Assembly: GCA_018969045.1 (NCBI GenBank)
Contig: JAGWZB010000006.1
Location: 1-38,687 of the forward strand
Direction: 5' to 3'
Source: Planctomycetota bacterium
GTDB lineage: Bacteria; Planctomycetota; Planctomycetia; Pirellulales; Pirellulaceae
DNA: 38,687 bases
Shown here: piece after piece, positions 30,572 through 38,687 of the stretch
How the letters are laid out: every line of letters starts with the position of its first letter
How positions within the stretch are numbered: position 1 is the first letter of the stretch
Position numbers and translations under genes: made by a program
Notes under the pieces: generated by a model
What the model saw: the letters and a program-made list of their open reading frames with translations, nothing else
The model's database searches: none
What the model was told of the DNA's origin: nothing

Positions 30572-33532
30572 GTGGAAGCAGAACAAGCTAGAATCCAGGC
30601 GGATTTGAGAGGGATTCTCGATGGAGAGGTCTTTTGTGATCCATTGCACTCTCAGATGTACGCCAGCGATGCGAGCTTGTACCAGATCGCACCCATCGCG
30701 GTGGTCAGACCCCGTCATGGCGATGATGTCTCGAACTGCATCAAATACGCCGTCGAGAACGCCTTGCCTGTCTTCCCGCGAGGAGGGGGAACAGGCCTTG
30801 CGGGCCAATCGCTTGGTCCAGGCATCGTGCTGGATTTTTCGAGGTTCATGCGACGATTGCTCGATATCGACGTCGATGCGCACTTGGTTCGTGTCCAACC
30901 AGGAATAACACTTGGGGATCTGAATCGCCAGTTGGCCCAGCATCGATTGGTGCTGGGGATCGATCCTCCGATGCGGGCCGTAACGACCGTTGGCAGCTTG
31001 ATGGCGATCGATGCTTTGGGAAGTCACTACCCGCGTTACGGGACAGCCGGTTCGCACTTGGGGATGGCTCGAGCCGTCTTGGCCGACGGTCAGCAGGTCC
31101 TGTTGGGAAAAACATCCTGGCATTATCCCAACACGGGGAACGCCCAGCTTGATCGTATCGCAATCGAACTTGGACAACTCCTGACCCATCACAAAGATAC
31201 GCTTCTTTCGCCACCATGGAAGGGCGTTCCACGCGGATGCGGCTATCGGCTTGAATCGGTTCTTGAGGACGATCAAGTTCATCTAGCGCGACTGCAGTCA
31301 GGTGCCGAAGGTACGTTGTCGGTGATGACCGAACTGACCTTGAAAGTCGATCCGACTCCCAACGCTCGTGGCTTGGTTTTGCTGTTTTTTGAGAAACTCG
31401 AATTGGCTGCACGCGGAGCCTTGGAGGCTCGCAAGGATGAAGTGGCCGCTTGCGATTTGATGGATCGCAGACTCATCGAAATCGCTCGGGAACTGGACCC
31501 ACGTTACGAAGCGATGTTGCCACGCGGGGCCGAAGCCCTGCTATTGATCGAGCATCAAGGCCAAGAGATCAGCGATGTCAAACAACGCTTAAGCGCCTTG
31601 GTCCAGCGGATCGTCCGCAAAGCACCTTCGACCCAACAGACTTCGATCGTTGTCGACGATGCCGAGCGAGATTTCATTTGGCGACTGAGTCGTCGTATTG
31701 TTCCCCAATTGGTCCGGCTAGGTGGACCTCAAAAACCGATTTCCTTTGTTGACGATCTTTCCATCCAACCCGAGCGAATGCCCGAGTTTCTCCACGATGT
31801 TCAGAACATCCTCAAAACAGAGCGGGTAACAGCCACGCTCTTTGCGCACGCGGCTCAAGGCAATGTGCAACTGCGACCGTTTCTGGACCCGGGCTGCGAA
31901 GAGGACATCCAAAAGCTGCAGCGGATCGCCGAAAGGATCTTTGAAAAAGTCATCGAATTCAAAGGGGTCATCTCGGGCGAACATGCAGTGGGACTCAGCC
32001 GCAGCGGATACTTGCGCCAACAACTGGGCGATCTTTACCCGATCTGTCGCCAGATCAAATCATGGTTCGATCCCGACGGCATTCTGAATCCCGGAAAATT
32101 AATTACCGACTCCCCCCAGCGCGCTATCGACAATCTGCGAACCATCCGGAATCGATCGGTAGTCGATACCCAAGAGGCCCTACAGCCCAGCCGACCCATG
32201 CTCCCGATCTTGGACTGGTCAAGCGAGAAATCGCTACAAGCCACAAGCGACCAATGCAACGGATGTGGACGCTGCCGTACCAGCGCACCGGGCGAGCGGA
32301 TGTGCCCAATGTTTCGAGTTATACGCAGCGAAGAAGCTAGCCCACGAGCCAAAGCCAACCTCATGCGAGGATTGCTCTCCGGGGACATCTCGGGCCCACA
32401 GAGCGAAAGCGATCCAATGCGAGCCATCGCCGATCTATGTTTCCATTGCCATCAATGCCGATTCGAATGCCCTGCCCAAGTCGACATCCCCAGAATGGTC
32501 GTGGAACTCAAAGCCCAGCACACCGCCACCCACGGACTGAGAATTACCGATCGACTCCTCTCTCGAATCGATCTATTGACAGGGATTGCCTGCCGTTTTC
32601 CACGTCTAGCCAATTGGGCTATGGGCAACCGCTCGATGCGCTGGCTACTTGAAAAGTCAACTGGGATCGCAATGGGACGGCGATTGCCAAAGATCGCCAA
32701 TCAAACGTTTATGCGATGGGCAGTCAAACATAAACTCAATCGCATGAGCCGAGCAGGTGGACGCAAGGTCCTGTACTTGGTCGACCAGTACGCCAATTGG
32801 CATAACCCTTGGGTGGGCAAGGCGTTGGTCGAAGTCATGAAGCACCAAAGGGTCGATGTCTACGTACCGACTTGGCAGACCGTCACTTGGATGACCAAAA
32901 TATCCCTTGGCGATGTCGAAAGAGTCCGGCGGTTGGTCACCCCGCAACTGCGTAGGCTCGCCGATGCTGTCCGCCAAGGTTACACGATCGTTGCTACCGA
33001 GCCGACAGCCGCCCTGTGCTTGCAACATGAGTACCCCAACCTCTTTCCTAGCGACGATGCCACATTGGTTGCCGGCAATACCAAAGAAGCTGGAAGTTAT
33101 CTCTGGGAAATGCACAATCAAAATGAATTGGAGTTGGATTTCAGACCCTTGAGCATGTCGATCATGTACCACACTCCGTGCCACCTGAGAGCCTTGGATC
33201 CCAATTACAATGGACTCAAACTTTTGCAATTGATCCCTGGGCTGAATGTTCTGAATGCAGACTCCGGATGCTCCGGGATGGCCGGAGTGTATGGACTCAA
33301 ACGGGAGAACAATCGGACGAGTTTGCGGGTCGGTTGGGGACTCATCAGCACCATGCAAAAGACGCAAGCTCAGATCGGAAGCACCGAATGCGCCTCCTGC
33401 AAGTTGCAGATGGAGCAAGGAGTAGACAAACCGACCATCCCACCGATCGCGCTGCTAGCCTACGCCTACGGCAGACTGCCAGAAGTCAAGGCTTGGATCC
33501 AAACCCGACACGATAGCCTCGTGGTCCCTTAA
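30572..33532 (+). CDS. FAD/Fe-S 2-hydroxyacid dehydrogenase, GlcD-GlpC fusion, YdiJ-like (986 aa)
   Basis: The start is a GTG with GGGAG about seven bases upstream. Residues 30-500 form an FAD-linked oxidase of the VAO/GlcD type: FPRGGGTGLAGQS (69-81), VRVQPGITLGDLN, AVTTVGSLMAIDALGSHYPRYG, LQSGAEGTLSVMTELTL, and GEHAVGLSRSGYL with PDGILNPGKL. Residues 562-640 hold two Fe-S motifs: CNGCGRC...ERMCPMF (C-x2-C-x2-C-x9-C-P, the first Cys at 562) and CFHCHQCRFECP (from Cys623). The last 300 residues carry GlpC/CCG-type cysteines (MYHTPCHLRA, DSGCSGMAG, ECASCKLQM). The long spacing in the first cluster is typical of E. coli YdiJ, a D-2-hydroxyglutarate dehydrogenase; D-lactate is the other candidate, favoured by the larA neighbour. 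Electrons would go to the quinone pool or a carrier. The stop overlaps that of cutC on the other strand. Confidence 0.9.
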   Translation: MEAEQARIQADLRGILDGEVFCDPLHSQMYASDASLYQIAPIAVVRPRHGDDVSNCIKYAVENALPVFPRGGGTGLAGQSLGPGIVLDFSRFMRRLLDIDVDAHLVRVQPGITLGDLNRQLAQHRLVLGIDPPMRAVTTVGSLMAIDALGSHYPRYGTAGSHLGMARAVLADGQQVLLGKTSWHYPNTGNAQLDRIAIELGQLLTHHKDTLLSPPWKGVPRGCGYRLESVLEDDQVHLARLQSGAEGTLSVMTELTLKVDPTPNARGLVLLFFEKLELAARGALEARKDEVAACDLMDRRLIEIARELDPRYEAMLPRGAEALLLIEHQGQEISDVKQRLSALVQRIVRKAPSTQQTSIVVDDAERDFIWRLSRRIVPQLVRLGGPQKPISFVDDLSIQPERMPEFLHDVQNILKTERVTATLFAHAAQGNVQLRPFLDPGCEEDIQKLQRIAERIFEKVIEFKGVISGEHAVGLSRSGYLRQQLGDLYPICRQIKSWFDPDGILNPGKLITDSPQRAIDNLRTIRNRSVVDTQEALQPSRPMLPILDWSSEKSLQATSDQCNGCGRCRTSAPGERMCPMFRVIRSEEASPRAKANLMRGLLSGDISGPQSESDPMRAIADLCFHCHQCRFECPAQVDIPRMVVELKAQHTATHGLRITDRLLSRIDLLTGIACRFPRLANWAMGNRSMRWLLEKSTGIAMGRRLPKIANQTFMRWAVKHKLNRMSRAGGRKVLYLVDQYANWHNPWVGKALVEVMKHQRVDVYVPTWQTVTWMTKISLGDVERVRRLVTPQLRRLADAVRQGYTIVATEPTAALCLQHEYPNLFPSDDATLVAGNTKEAGSYLWEMHNQNELELDFRPLSMSIMYHTPCHLRALDPNYNGLKLLQLIPGLNVLNADSGCSGMAGVYGLKRENNRTSLRVGWGLISTMQKTQAQIGSTECASCKLQMEQGVDKPTIPPIALLAYAYGRLPEVKAWIQTRHDSLVVP

Positions 33533-34239
33533 CCTTGCGATGCCAGGCAAAAACCGTCCAATACTCGCCGAACCTTGGCGATCTCATCGCGATCAGGCAT
33601 CCGGGAGACTTGCCCGGCCGCTGTTCTGGTAAACGATCCGTGCAACTGCCGACATCCAGTGGACTCCAAGATCCACTGCGCATTGCCCGAGTGAACTCCA
33701 CCTGCTGGCAGTATCTCCAGACGATCGGCTGTCGCTATCTGCCATCGCCTGAGCGCATCTAGCGAACCGACCGCTTGCTCGGCTCCTCCACTGGTCAGTA
33801 TCCGGTCATATCCGATCTGTATCAACCTCTCGATGGAAACCATCGGATCAGGAACTTGGTCGAACACCCGATGCACGACCAAGCTAGCCGCTTGGGAAAC
33901 CGACTTCACAGCCCGATGCGCCTCGATGAGAAAACCCCAGTCGAGCGAACAATCCTCCAAACTGGCTCCGATGGCTACCCCGTCGGCCCCAAGCCCAATC
34001 GCTTCGGAGGCCTGATCGATCATTCGCCGGAGTTCCTCGTTTCGATACTTGAAATCACCGGCTCGGCATCTGACCAAGACAATCAACGACTCGCCGCAAC
34101 TTGCTCGCACCGCTTCGATCAAATCGGTCGATGGAGTCACTCCCCCTACTACCAGATTCTCGCTCAGCTCGATGCGCTGTGCCCCGGACTCGATGGCGAT
34201 CACTGCCCCTTCAAGCGTATCGACACAAACCTCTAGCAT
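33529..34239 (-). CDS. cutC: CutC family TIM-barrel protein (236 aa)
   Basis: The CutC family is named for copper homeostasis, but its true enzymatic or metal role is disputed. Expected motifs are present in order: LEVCVDTLEGAVIAIESGAQRIELSENL, VGGVTPSTDLI, IVLVRCRAGDFKY, LGADGVAIGA, LVVHRVFDQVPDP, DRILTSGGAEQAV, EILPAGGVHSGN and a final HGSFTRT. The mostly conserved 'ELCDNL.EGG.TPS' reads ELSENLVVGGVTPS here. Length is normal. AAAGGTGCG upstream and a 12-base gap to the CRTAC1 gene place it last in the cytochrome operon. It converges on the FAD/Fe-S gene, the two stop codons sharing TTAA. The haem and metal context fits a metal-linked role, weakly. Confidence 0.92.
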   Translation of the reverse strand: MLEVCVDTLEGAVIAIESGAQRIELSENLVVGGVTPSTDLIEAVRASCGESLIVLVRCRAGDFKYRNEELRRMIDQASEAIGLGADGVAIGASLEDCSLDWGFLIEAHRAVKSVSQAASLVVHRVFDQVPDPMVSIERLIQIGYDRILTSGGAEQAVGSLDALRRWQIATADRLEILPAGGVHSGNAQWILESTGCRQLHGSFTRTAAGQVSRMPDRDEIAKVRRVLDGFCLASQG

Positions 34240-34251
34240 CGCATCGCACCT

Positions 34252-36150
34252 TTAGAGGCTTTGCTCAACGGTCATGACTTGATCAAGCTTGTCGATGGGA
34301 ACTTTTTGCTCCGAACCATCTGGCCAACGAACGGTCAGTTCTTTAGGCTCGCGATCGCCTAGTCCAAACGTAGCGATCAGTTCCGTCTGGGACAAATAGC
34401 TGCGTGTCGTGGAGATCGTGCGCATCATCTTCTGGCCATCGCCCAAATCCATTTCGATGGTGGCTCCAATAGCTCCAGTGTTTGCCTTGTCTTTGAGCCG
34501 GATTCGAAGCCAGTGATTGCCTAGTTTCTGGTCATTGCGAAGCAATCTGGCTTTGCCTCCATTGGCCACCAGCAACACATCCAAATCACCATCGGAGTCG
34601 ATGTCCGCGACGGTCGCAGATCGTCCGACCAGGGGCTTTTGAAAATCGGCTCCGGTCTTGTCGGCGCTCAATGCTACGAACTGGGTAGGCTGCTTCTTAC
34701 CGGCATTCCAGAATAGCTGGCTGGATTGCTCGTACTGCTGCGTTGGGAATACCTTTTGAATTTCCGGTTCCAAGTGCCCGTTGGAGCAAAGGATATCCAG
34801 GCGACCATCCAAATCCAGATCAGCAAAGAGGGTGCCGAAAGTCAGTTTGATCCGCGTCTGTGGACCAAATCCGGTCGTGGGAGCCACGTCGGTGAAACTC
34901 GGTTTCAGCCCGTCGCTTAAGTACAAACTGGATTGCTCATTGGCGAAGTTCCCGATAACGATGCCGCAGCAATCATCATTGCGAAAGTTCGCACAGTCGA
35001 TACCCATCGCCCCGGTAGCTTGGCCATCTCGAGTCAAAGCGACCCCCATGGTGACCCCTTGGTCTTCGAATGTCCCGTCTTTCTTATTGACAAACAGGTA
35101 GTTCCTGACGGTATCGTTGGCAACACACACATCCATCCATCCGTCATGATTGGCATCGAGGATGGCAATCCCAAGCGATTTGGCTTCTGGCACCCCGGTT
35201 GCGGGATTCACAACGTGCAAGCCGGCTTGCTTGCCTACCTCTTGGAACTTACCTCCCCCCTGGTTATGGTACAGGTACATATGGACACCATCAAAGTTGG
35301 TTGGTTGTCCATAAGCCCGTTCTAGTCCGACGAGCGTCGATGCCAAAGACAGATCGATTTCGCGAGTCCATGCGACATAGTTGCCGACGATCAAGTCGAG
35401 CTTTCCATCCCGATCGTAGTCAAACCACATCGCCGGGCAACTCCACTGGTTTGCTACCCCTGCGACTCCCGCCGATTCGGTGACTTCGACGAATTTCCCA
35501 CGATCGTTTCGAAATAGATGATTGGTCCCAACGGCCGTGATGAAAACATCGACCCAGCCATCGTTGTCATAATCTCCAAACGCAGCCCCCATTCCGTAAA
35601 AGGACAAGCCCAGACCTGCTTCCTGAGTGACATCTTTAAAGTGACCTGTTCCATCGTTTTGATACAGGCGCATCGTCGGGCTCGGCTTGCTATCGTCTCG
35701 TTTACTCCAAGGCCAATCGCATGAATTGACAAACAGGATGTCTTGGTCTGAGTCGTTGTCATAATCGAAAAAACCGCTGCCTCCACCCATGGTCTCGGGC
35801 AAGAGTCTCTCGCCTTGCTTTCCATCGTAATGCGTGTAATCGATCCCGGCTTCTGAGGTGATGTCGGTAAAAGGTATCTGGGGAATCTCGACCGTCGCAG
35901 CTTTTCGCTGCTGAGGAAGGGCGGTTTGAGTTTTCTTTTCGACAAACTGCGATTTACCCGGCCGAGTCGCTAGATAAATCGCGGAACCTATAAGCACCAT
36001 CGCTGCGATCAAGCCTAGCGAGCGCCAAAACATCTTGCCGATGACCGAATCGTCTTCGCCCGAAGGTGGCTCTGTTGTTGATCGATTGGGCAAGTCGGCT
36101 TGGCGTCGTTTGATGTCACGACTCGAAGGTCTATTTTTTGGAGAAGGCAT
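34252..36150 (-). CDS. CRTAC1-type FG-GAP/UnbV repeat protein, membrane-anchored (632 aa)
   Basis: A Lys/Arg/Ser-rich cytoplasmic tail is followed by one membrane segment (about 43-62, SLGLIAAMVLIGSAIYLAT). The remainder is a beta-propeller of FG-GAP/VCBS blades with calcium loops: DYDNDSDQDILFVN, DYDNDGWVDVFIT, DYDRDGKLDLIVGN, DANHDGWMDVCVAN, DLDLDGRLDILCSN and DIDSDGDLDVLLVAN. The C-terminal 90 residues form an ASPIC/UnbV domain (GNHWLRIRLKDKAN, TGAIGATIEM, SYLSQTELIATFGLG, ELTVRWPDGS). Such proteins bind calcium and probably act outside the cytoplasm in adhesion or scaffolding. It lies 18 bases after the cytochrome gene and 12 bases before cutC. The pairing with a multihaem/TPR protein recurs in planctomycetes, but no function is proven. 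Confidence 0.92.
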   Translation of the reverse strand: MPSPKNRPSSRDIKRRQADLPNRSTTEPPSGEDDSVIGKMFWRSLGLIAAMVLIGSAIYLATRPGKSQFVEKKTQTALPQQRKAATVEIPQIPFTDITSEAGIDYTHYDGKQGERLLPETMGGGSGFFDYDNDSDQDILFVNSCDWPWSKRDDSKPSPTMRLYQNDGTGHFKDVTQEAGLGLSFYGMGAAFGDYDNDGWVDVFITAVGTNHLFRNDRGKFVEVTESAGVAGVANQWSCPAMWFDYDRDGKLDLIVGNYVAWTREIDLSLASTLVGLERAYGQPTNFDGVHMYLYHNQGGGKFQEVGKQAGLHVVNPATGVPEAKSLGIAILDANHDGWMDVCVANDTVRNYLFVNKKDGTFEDQGVTMGVALTRDGQATGAMGIDCANFRNDDCCGIVIGNFANEQSSLYLSDGLKPSFTDVAPTTGFGPQTRIKLTFGTLFADLDLDGRLDILCSNGHLEPEIQKVFPTQQYEQSSQLFWNAGKKQPTQFVALSADKTGADFQKPLVGRSATVADIDSDGDLDVLLVANGGKARLLRNDQKLGNHWLRIRLKDKANTGAIGATIEMDLGDGQKMMRTISTTRSYLSQTELIATFGLGDREPKELTVRWPDGSEQKVPIDKLDQVMTVEQSL

Positions 36151-36168
36151 AGGTCGGAACCAGAGGGG

Positions 36169-38661
36169 TTAAGGGAGAAGATTTTCCTGGGTAGACACCC
36201 CAGCCGATTTCGAGGCGGCCTCAGGCGGCAGTCCCGGTGCACCCGGACGTTGCAACAGATAGATCACCGTGGATTCGGCTGCGCGATTTGCCGCCGGATA
36301 CTTCTGGCGCGCTGGACGTCTTGCTAGATTGCTCGCGTTATCGTCGGGTTTATAGCGCAAGTTCGCTTGTCGATGAAACTCGGCTTGGTCCTCGATCCCC
36401 AGCCGTTCAAACACGGTGACCAAGTTTGCATGGGCCATGAGGTTCTCACTGTCGATCGTAAGAACCTTTTCGAACTCGCTACGGGCCAGTTGCAAGTACT
36501 TGTCTTTGCCTTCGTTGTCCTCGGCACTGGATGCGGCCAGGGCCAAGTCCAGGTAGGCCGACCCGAGCTGGTTACGGACCACATAGTCGAGTGAAAAATC
36601 GAATTGCCGTTTATTGCGTTCCTCGGTTTGGTCATAAAGAACGCTCTTGAAGTTCTCGACGGCGACATCGAACTGACCCTGTTGGCGGGCGATCTCACCC
36701 GAGAGCCAAGCGGACGTCCAAACCGGAGGCTTGGGATCCATCGCCACGGCCCGCGCGAGGGCTTGGGTGGCTCCATCGAGATTGCCTTCAGCAAAGTAAA
36801 CCCTTGCGGTGTTCAATGGACCATCGTAACGTCCGGCTTGCTCGACCTTGGCAAACGCTTCTGCAGCCTGTTTGAGTTGCGAACTCCCCGAGAGCAGCAA
36901 ACCGATGCCGTAGTCGTTCCAGCGTTGCCAAGTTGGTTCGATGGCCTTGTTGCTCTCTTGTTGTGGTTCGATCCTAGTGCCATCCGCTAGCACGACAGGC
37001 AACAAAAGTCTGTCTTGAGCGATGACCGTAATGGGCAATGGGTTGTGGCCGGCCTCGCGTTGGGCAAAGTCTCTATCGCCGGTTTGGAAAGCTTGATCCA
37101 TGAAATCGATGTATCCACGATCGAACTTGCGATAATTAAGCTTGACGGTCACCTCGATCGCTTCGGAGATGTCTTTGGGGACATCGAGTCGGTAGTGAAC
37201 GGTTTGGCCCGCACCGGGGGGAATTTGATGGTCGTAAAGGGCAATGAAAATATCCTGCGCGTTTCGTCTAGCGATGCGGTCACCATTTTTGTCGATGACA
37301 AAGTTATTGACAAAGTGGGACCACTCATCGACCGATCCGTCTTTGGTCCGACCACCGCTGATCCCGATGACTCGGTCGCCTGATTTGGCCTGGATCTCCA
37401 ACCACAATTCGTTCGAATCGACCGTCCCTTGGGTCAAGTGGTGTCCGACTTTCAAGGTTCGGATCACGGTTTCGAGCAAGTAAGCTTGGCCTGCCTCCAA
37501 TGCCGGAACTTCTGGCCGCAGCGGTGCGATCAACTCCCCTTCGAGGCTCCCCTCTTTCCTGATCCCAAAGATGTCGACCCGCGCACAGTCTTTAAGAATC
37601 GCTTGGGCTTTTTGGATCACCTCGTGGTCCCCTCTCCAGAACGGCAAAGCGGTATTGCCACCGGGAAAATAGTGATTGTGGACCACGTTTTTGCCTGTTT
37701 CGGGATGAGGCTTGGCAGCAAAGTCGTCGGATTCCTGGAAAGGCATATGGCAACCGTTGCAGTTGGTCTGCGCTTTTTCAGGATAGTAAAAGCTTCTAGC
37801 GCCGTGCCCTGCAACTCCGCTTAGCAAATACGAATCGTAATGATTTTGACCCCGGACCCATTCTTTGTATTTGGTCAGGTTGCCTGGCAAGTGGACTTTG
37901 TGGCAAGTGCTGCAAAACTCAGCGGACTTAAGTGCCGGCTTGAGCATCTCGCTCTTGTGAAACGCAGGCTTGGCCTTGACCAAGAGCATATTGATCTGCT
38001 GGAAAACGAAATTTTCGCTATACGCGAACGGATAATGCTGTGGCTCTTCGATGATGTAATCGGCGTTGCCTCGAGTCGACTCGACTTCGGTAATCGCATG
38101 GCATACCGTACAAGTGATCCCGGCTTGGCTGGTCGGATCGTTGACATCGTCGTAATGCGGATTGTCGAAAGCCCCCGAGAAGAATGGGACCGGATCATGG
38201 CATCCGGCGCAAAAACGCGCCGCATGGACGTTTCCATCCCGCTCCATCGAGACTTTGCGCGTCTCTCGAACGGCGTACAAATAAGCAGGATTGTTGAACG
38301 AGCTGAAATGGTGCGAACTGTGGAACCAATCGTCGTAAACACCCTGATGGCACTTCTTGCAGTACTCGTCGTTCATCAAAGCCCGCTGCGGGATAAAGTT
38401 TCCGTCGCGGGTGCTAGCGAGCGAATTTTCAAAATACCTTTGCCCATCGGTCGGAGCACGCTTGCTCCATTTCCGTGGATCCTGGGTCTGCGCAATGAGC
38501 ATCGCTCCAACAGCAAGCGCCGTAGCAATCCCAACTCGTTGGGCTATCACCCAACGGATCCGGGTCCCCACCAACCGATGTAGCCAGTAAAGCCACATCG
38601 CGATCAATGGGGTGATGATGTGAGCCCAATAAACAACTCGCTTGCTAAGTGGTCCACGCAT
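36169..38661 (-). CDS. Multihaem cytochrome c with C-terminal TPR repeats (830 aa or longer)
   Basis: Five CxxCH haem-binding motifs begin at Cys101 (CKKCH), Cys151 (CAGCH), Cys184 (CTVCH), Cys250 (CSTCH) and Cys301 (CNGCH). They are spaced within a cytochrome c554-like region with SSHHFSSFNNPAYL and RFCAGCHDPVPFFSGAF. Residues 10-58 hold two hydrophobic segments, so the protein is probably membrane-anchored with the haems outside the cytoplasm. A beta-rich middle (about 380-560) is followed by TPRs (about 600-780: ALARAVAMDPKPPVW, QGQFDVAVENFKSVL, ARSEFEKVLTIDSENLMAHANLVTVFERLG) and a Pro/Ser tail. The ATG at 38659-38661 is used, but the frame stays open to the window edge (eight more codons), so the true N-terminus may lie outside. 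It heads an operon with CRTAC1 and cutC. Redox partners are unknown. Confidence 0.9.
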   Translation of the reverse strand: MRGPLSKRVVYWAHIITPLIAMWLYWLHRLVGTRIRWVIAQRVGIATALAVGAMLIAQTQDPRKWSKRAPTDGQRYFENSLASTRDGNFIPQRALMNDEYCKKCHQGVYDDWFHSSHHFSSFNNPAYLYAVRETRKVSMERDGNVHAARFCAGCHDPVPFFSGAFDNPHYDDVNDPTSQAGITCTVCHAITEVESTRGNADYIIEEPQHYPFAYSENFVFQQINMLLVKAKPAFHKSEMLKPALKSAEFCSTCHKVHLPGNLTKYKEWVRGQNHYDSYLLSGVAGHGARSFYYPEKAQTNCNGCHMPFQESDDFAAKPHPETGKNVVHNHYFPGGNTALPFWRGDHEVIQKAQAILKDCARVDIFGIRKEGSLEGELIAPLRPEVPALEAGQAYLLETVIRTLKVGHHLTQGTVDSNELWLEIQAKSGDRVIGISGGRTKDGSVDEWSHFVNNFVIDKNGDRIARRNAQDIFIALYDHQIPPGAGQTVHYRLDVPKDISEAIEVTVKLNYRKFDRGYIDFMDQAFQTGDRDFAQREAGHNPLPITVIAQDRLLLPVVLADGTRIEPQQESNKAIEPTWQRWNDYGIGLLLSGSSQLKQAAEAFAKVEQAGRYDGPLNTARVYFAEGNLDGATQALARAVAMDPKPPVWTSAWLSGEIARQQGQFDVAVENFKSVLYDQTEERNKRQFDFSLDYVVRNQLGSAYLDLALAASSAEDNEGKDKYLQLARSEFEKVLTIDSENLMAHANLVTVFERLGIEDQAEFHRQANLRYKPDDNASNLARRPARQKYPAANRAAESTVIYLLQRPGAPGLPPEAASKSAGVSTQENLLP

Positions 38662-38687
38662 GAATTCAAACGACCCAAGCTTGATCA

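Noticed and set aside
32657-33418. Open frame of 253 codons on the minus strand opposite the FAD/Fe-S gene
   Set aside because: It covers the conserved CCG-type cysteine region of the plus-strand enzyme and has no recognisable features.
37840-38583. Open frame of 247 codons on the plus strand opposite the cytochrome
   Set aside because: The cytochrome on the other strand has five haem motifs; this frame shows no motif.

Overview
The window looks like a piece of a planctomycete chromosome, most likely from a Pirellula/Rhodopirellula-type lineage. This is inferred from gene content, not from a marker gene. The pointers are a DUF1549/DUF1553 (PSD1) protein followed by a DUF1501 protein, a secreted sulfatase, a PQQ-type propeller protein, a ThuA-like secreted protein, an FG-GAP/UnbV (CRTAC1) protein beside a multihaem cytochrome with TPRs, and a Hanks-type kinase with an unusual C-terminal half. 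Coding density is high, many adjacent genes overlap by 1-4 bases, and several starts are TTG or GTG.

Layout. (1) 1-1073, minus: three coupled small genes. They are a MafI-like immunity-type protein, an unknown protein whose frame is broken at a run of seven T, and a leucine-rich protein that runs off the left edge. (2) 1074-1364: a stretch rich in inverted repeats. (3) 1312-3404, minus: a membrane-anchored TIGR03545/AsmA-like protein with a small upstream gene, divergent from a sulfatase (3404-5344, plus). (4) 5365-16126: a long minus-strand run read from right to left. It holds ketoacyl-ACP synthase III, a PQQ propeller protein, an HtrA protease, a ThuA-like protein, transketolase, a COG2232-like ATP-grasp protein and two membrane-anchored VWA proteins. 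(5) 16448-18493, plus: an NRDE/TANGO2 protein, a 2-hydroxyacid dehydrogenase and tRNA-Ser(CGA). (6) 18588-23808, minus: a tight operon PSD1, DUF1501, WD40, acyltransferase, DUF4177. (7) 23969-24814, minus: an orphan ABC ATPase, divergent from a kinase fused to a degenerate Hsp70 (24922-27549). (8) 27669-33532, plus: LarA-like protein, APC permease and a large FAD/Fe-S dehydrogenase, probably a 2-hydroxyacid utilisation cluster. (9) 33529-38661, minus: five-CxxCH cytochrome with TPR, then CRTAC1, then CutC.

How the genes may work together. The larA-permease-dehydrogenase set could import, racemise and oxidise lactate or a related 2-hydroxyacid. PSD1 and DUF1501 are a recurrent planctomycete pair, here co-transcribed with a WD40 propeller and an integral-membrane acyltransferase. 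The cytochrome and CRTAC1 protein are probably both membrane-anchored and exported. The most novel item is the kinase-Hsp70 fusion: the Hsp70 part keeps its overall pattern but has lost nearly all residues needed for ATP hydrolysis. Names come from reading motifs by eye; no database search was possible.
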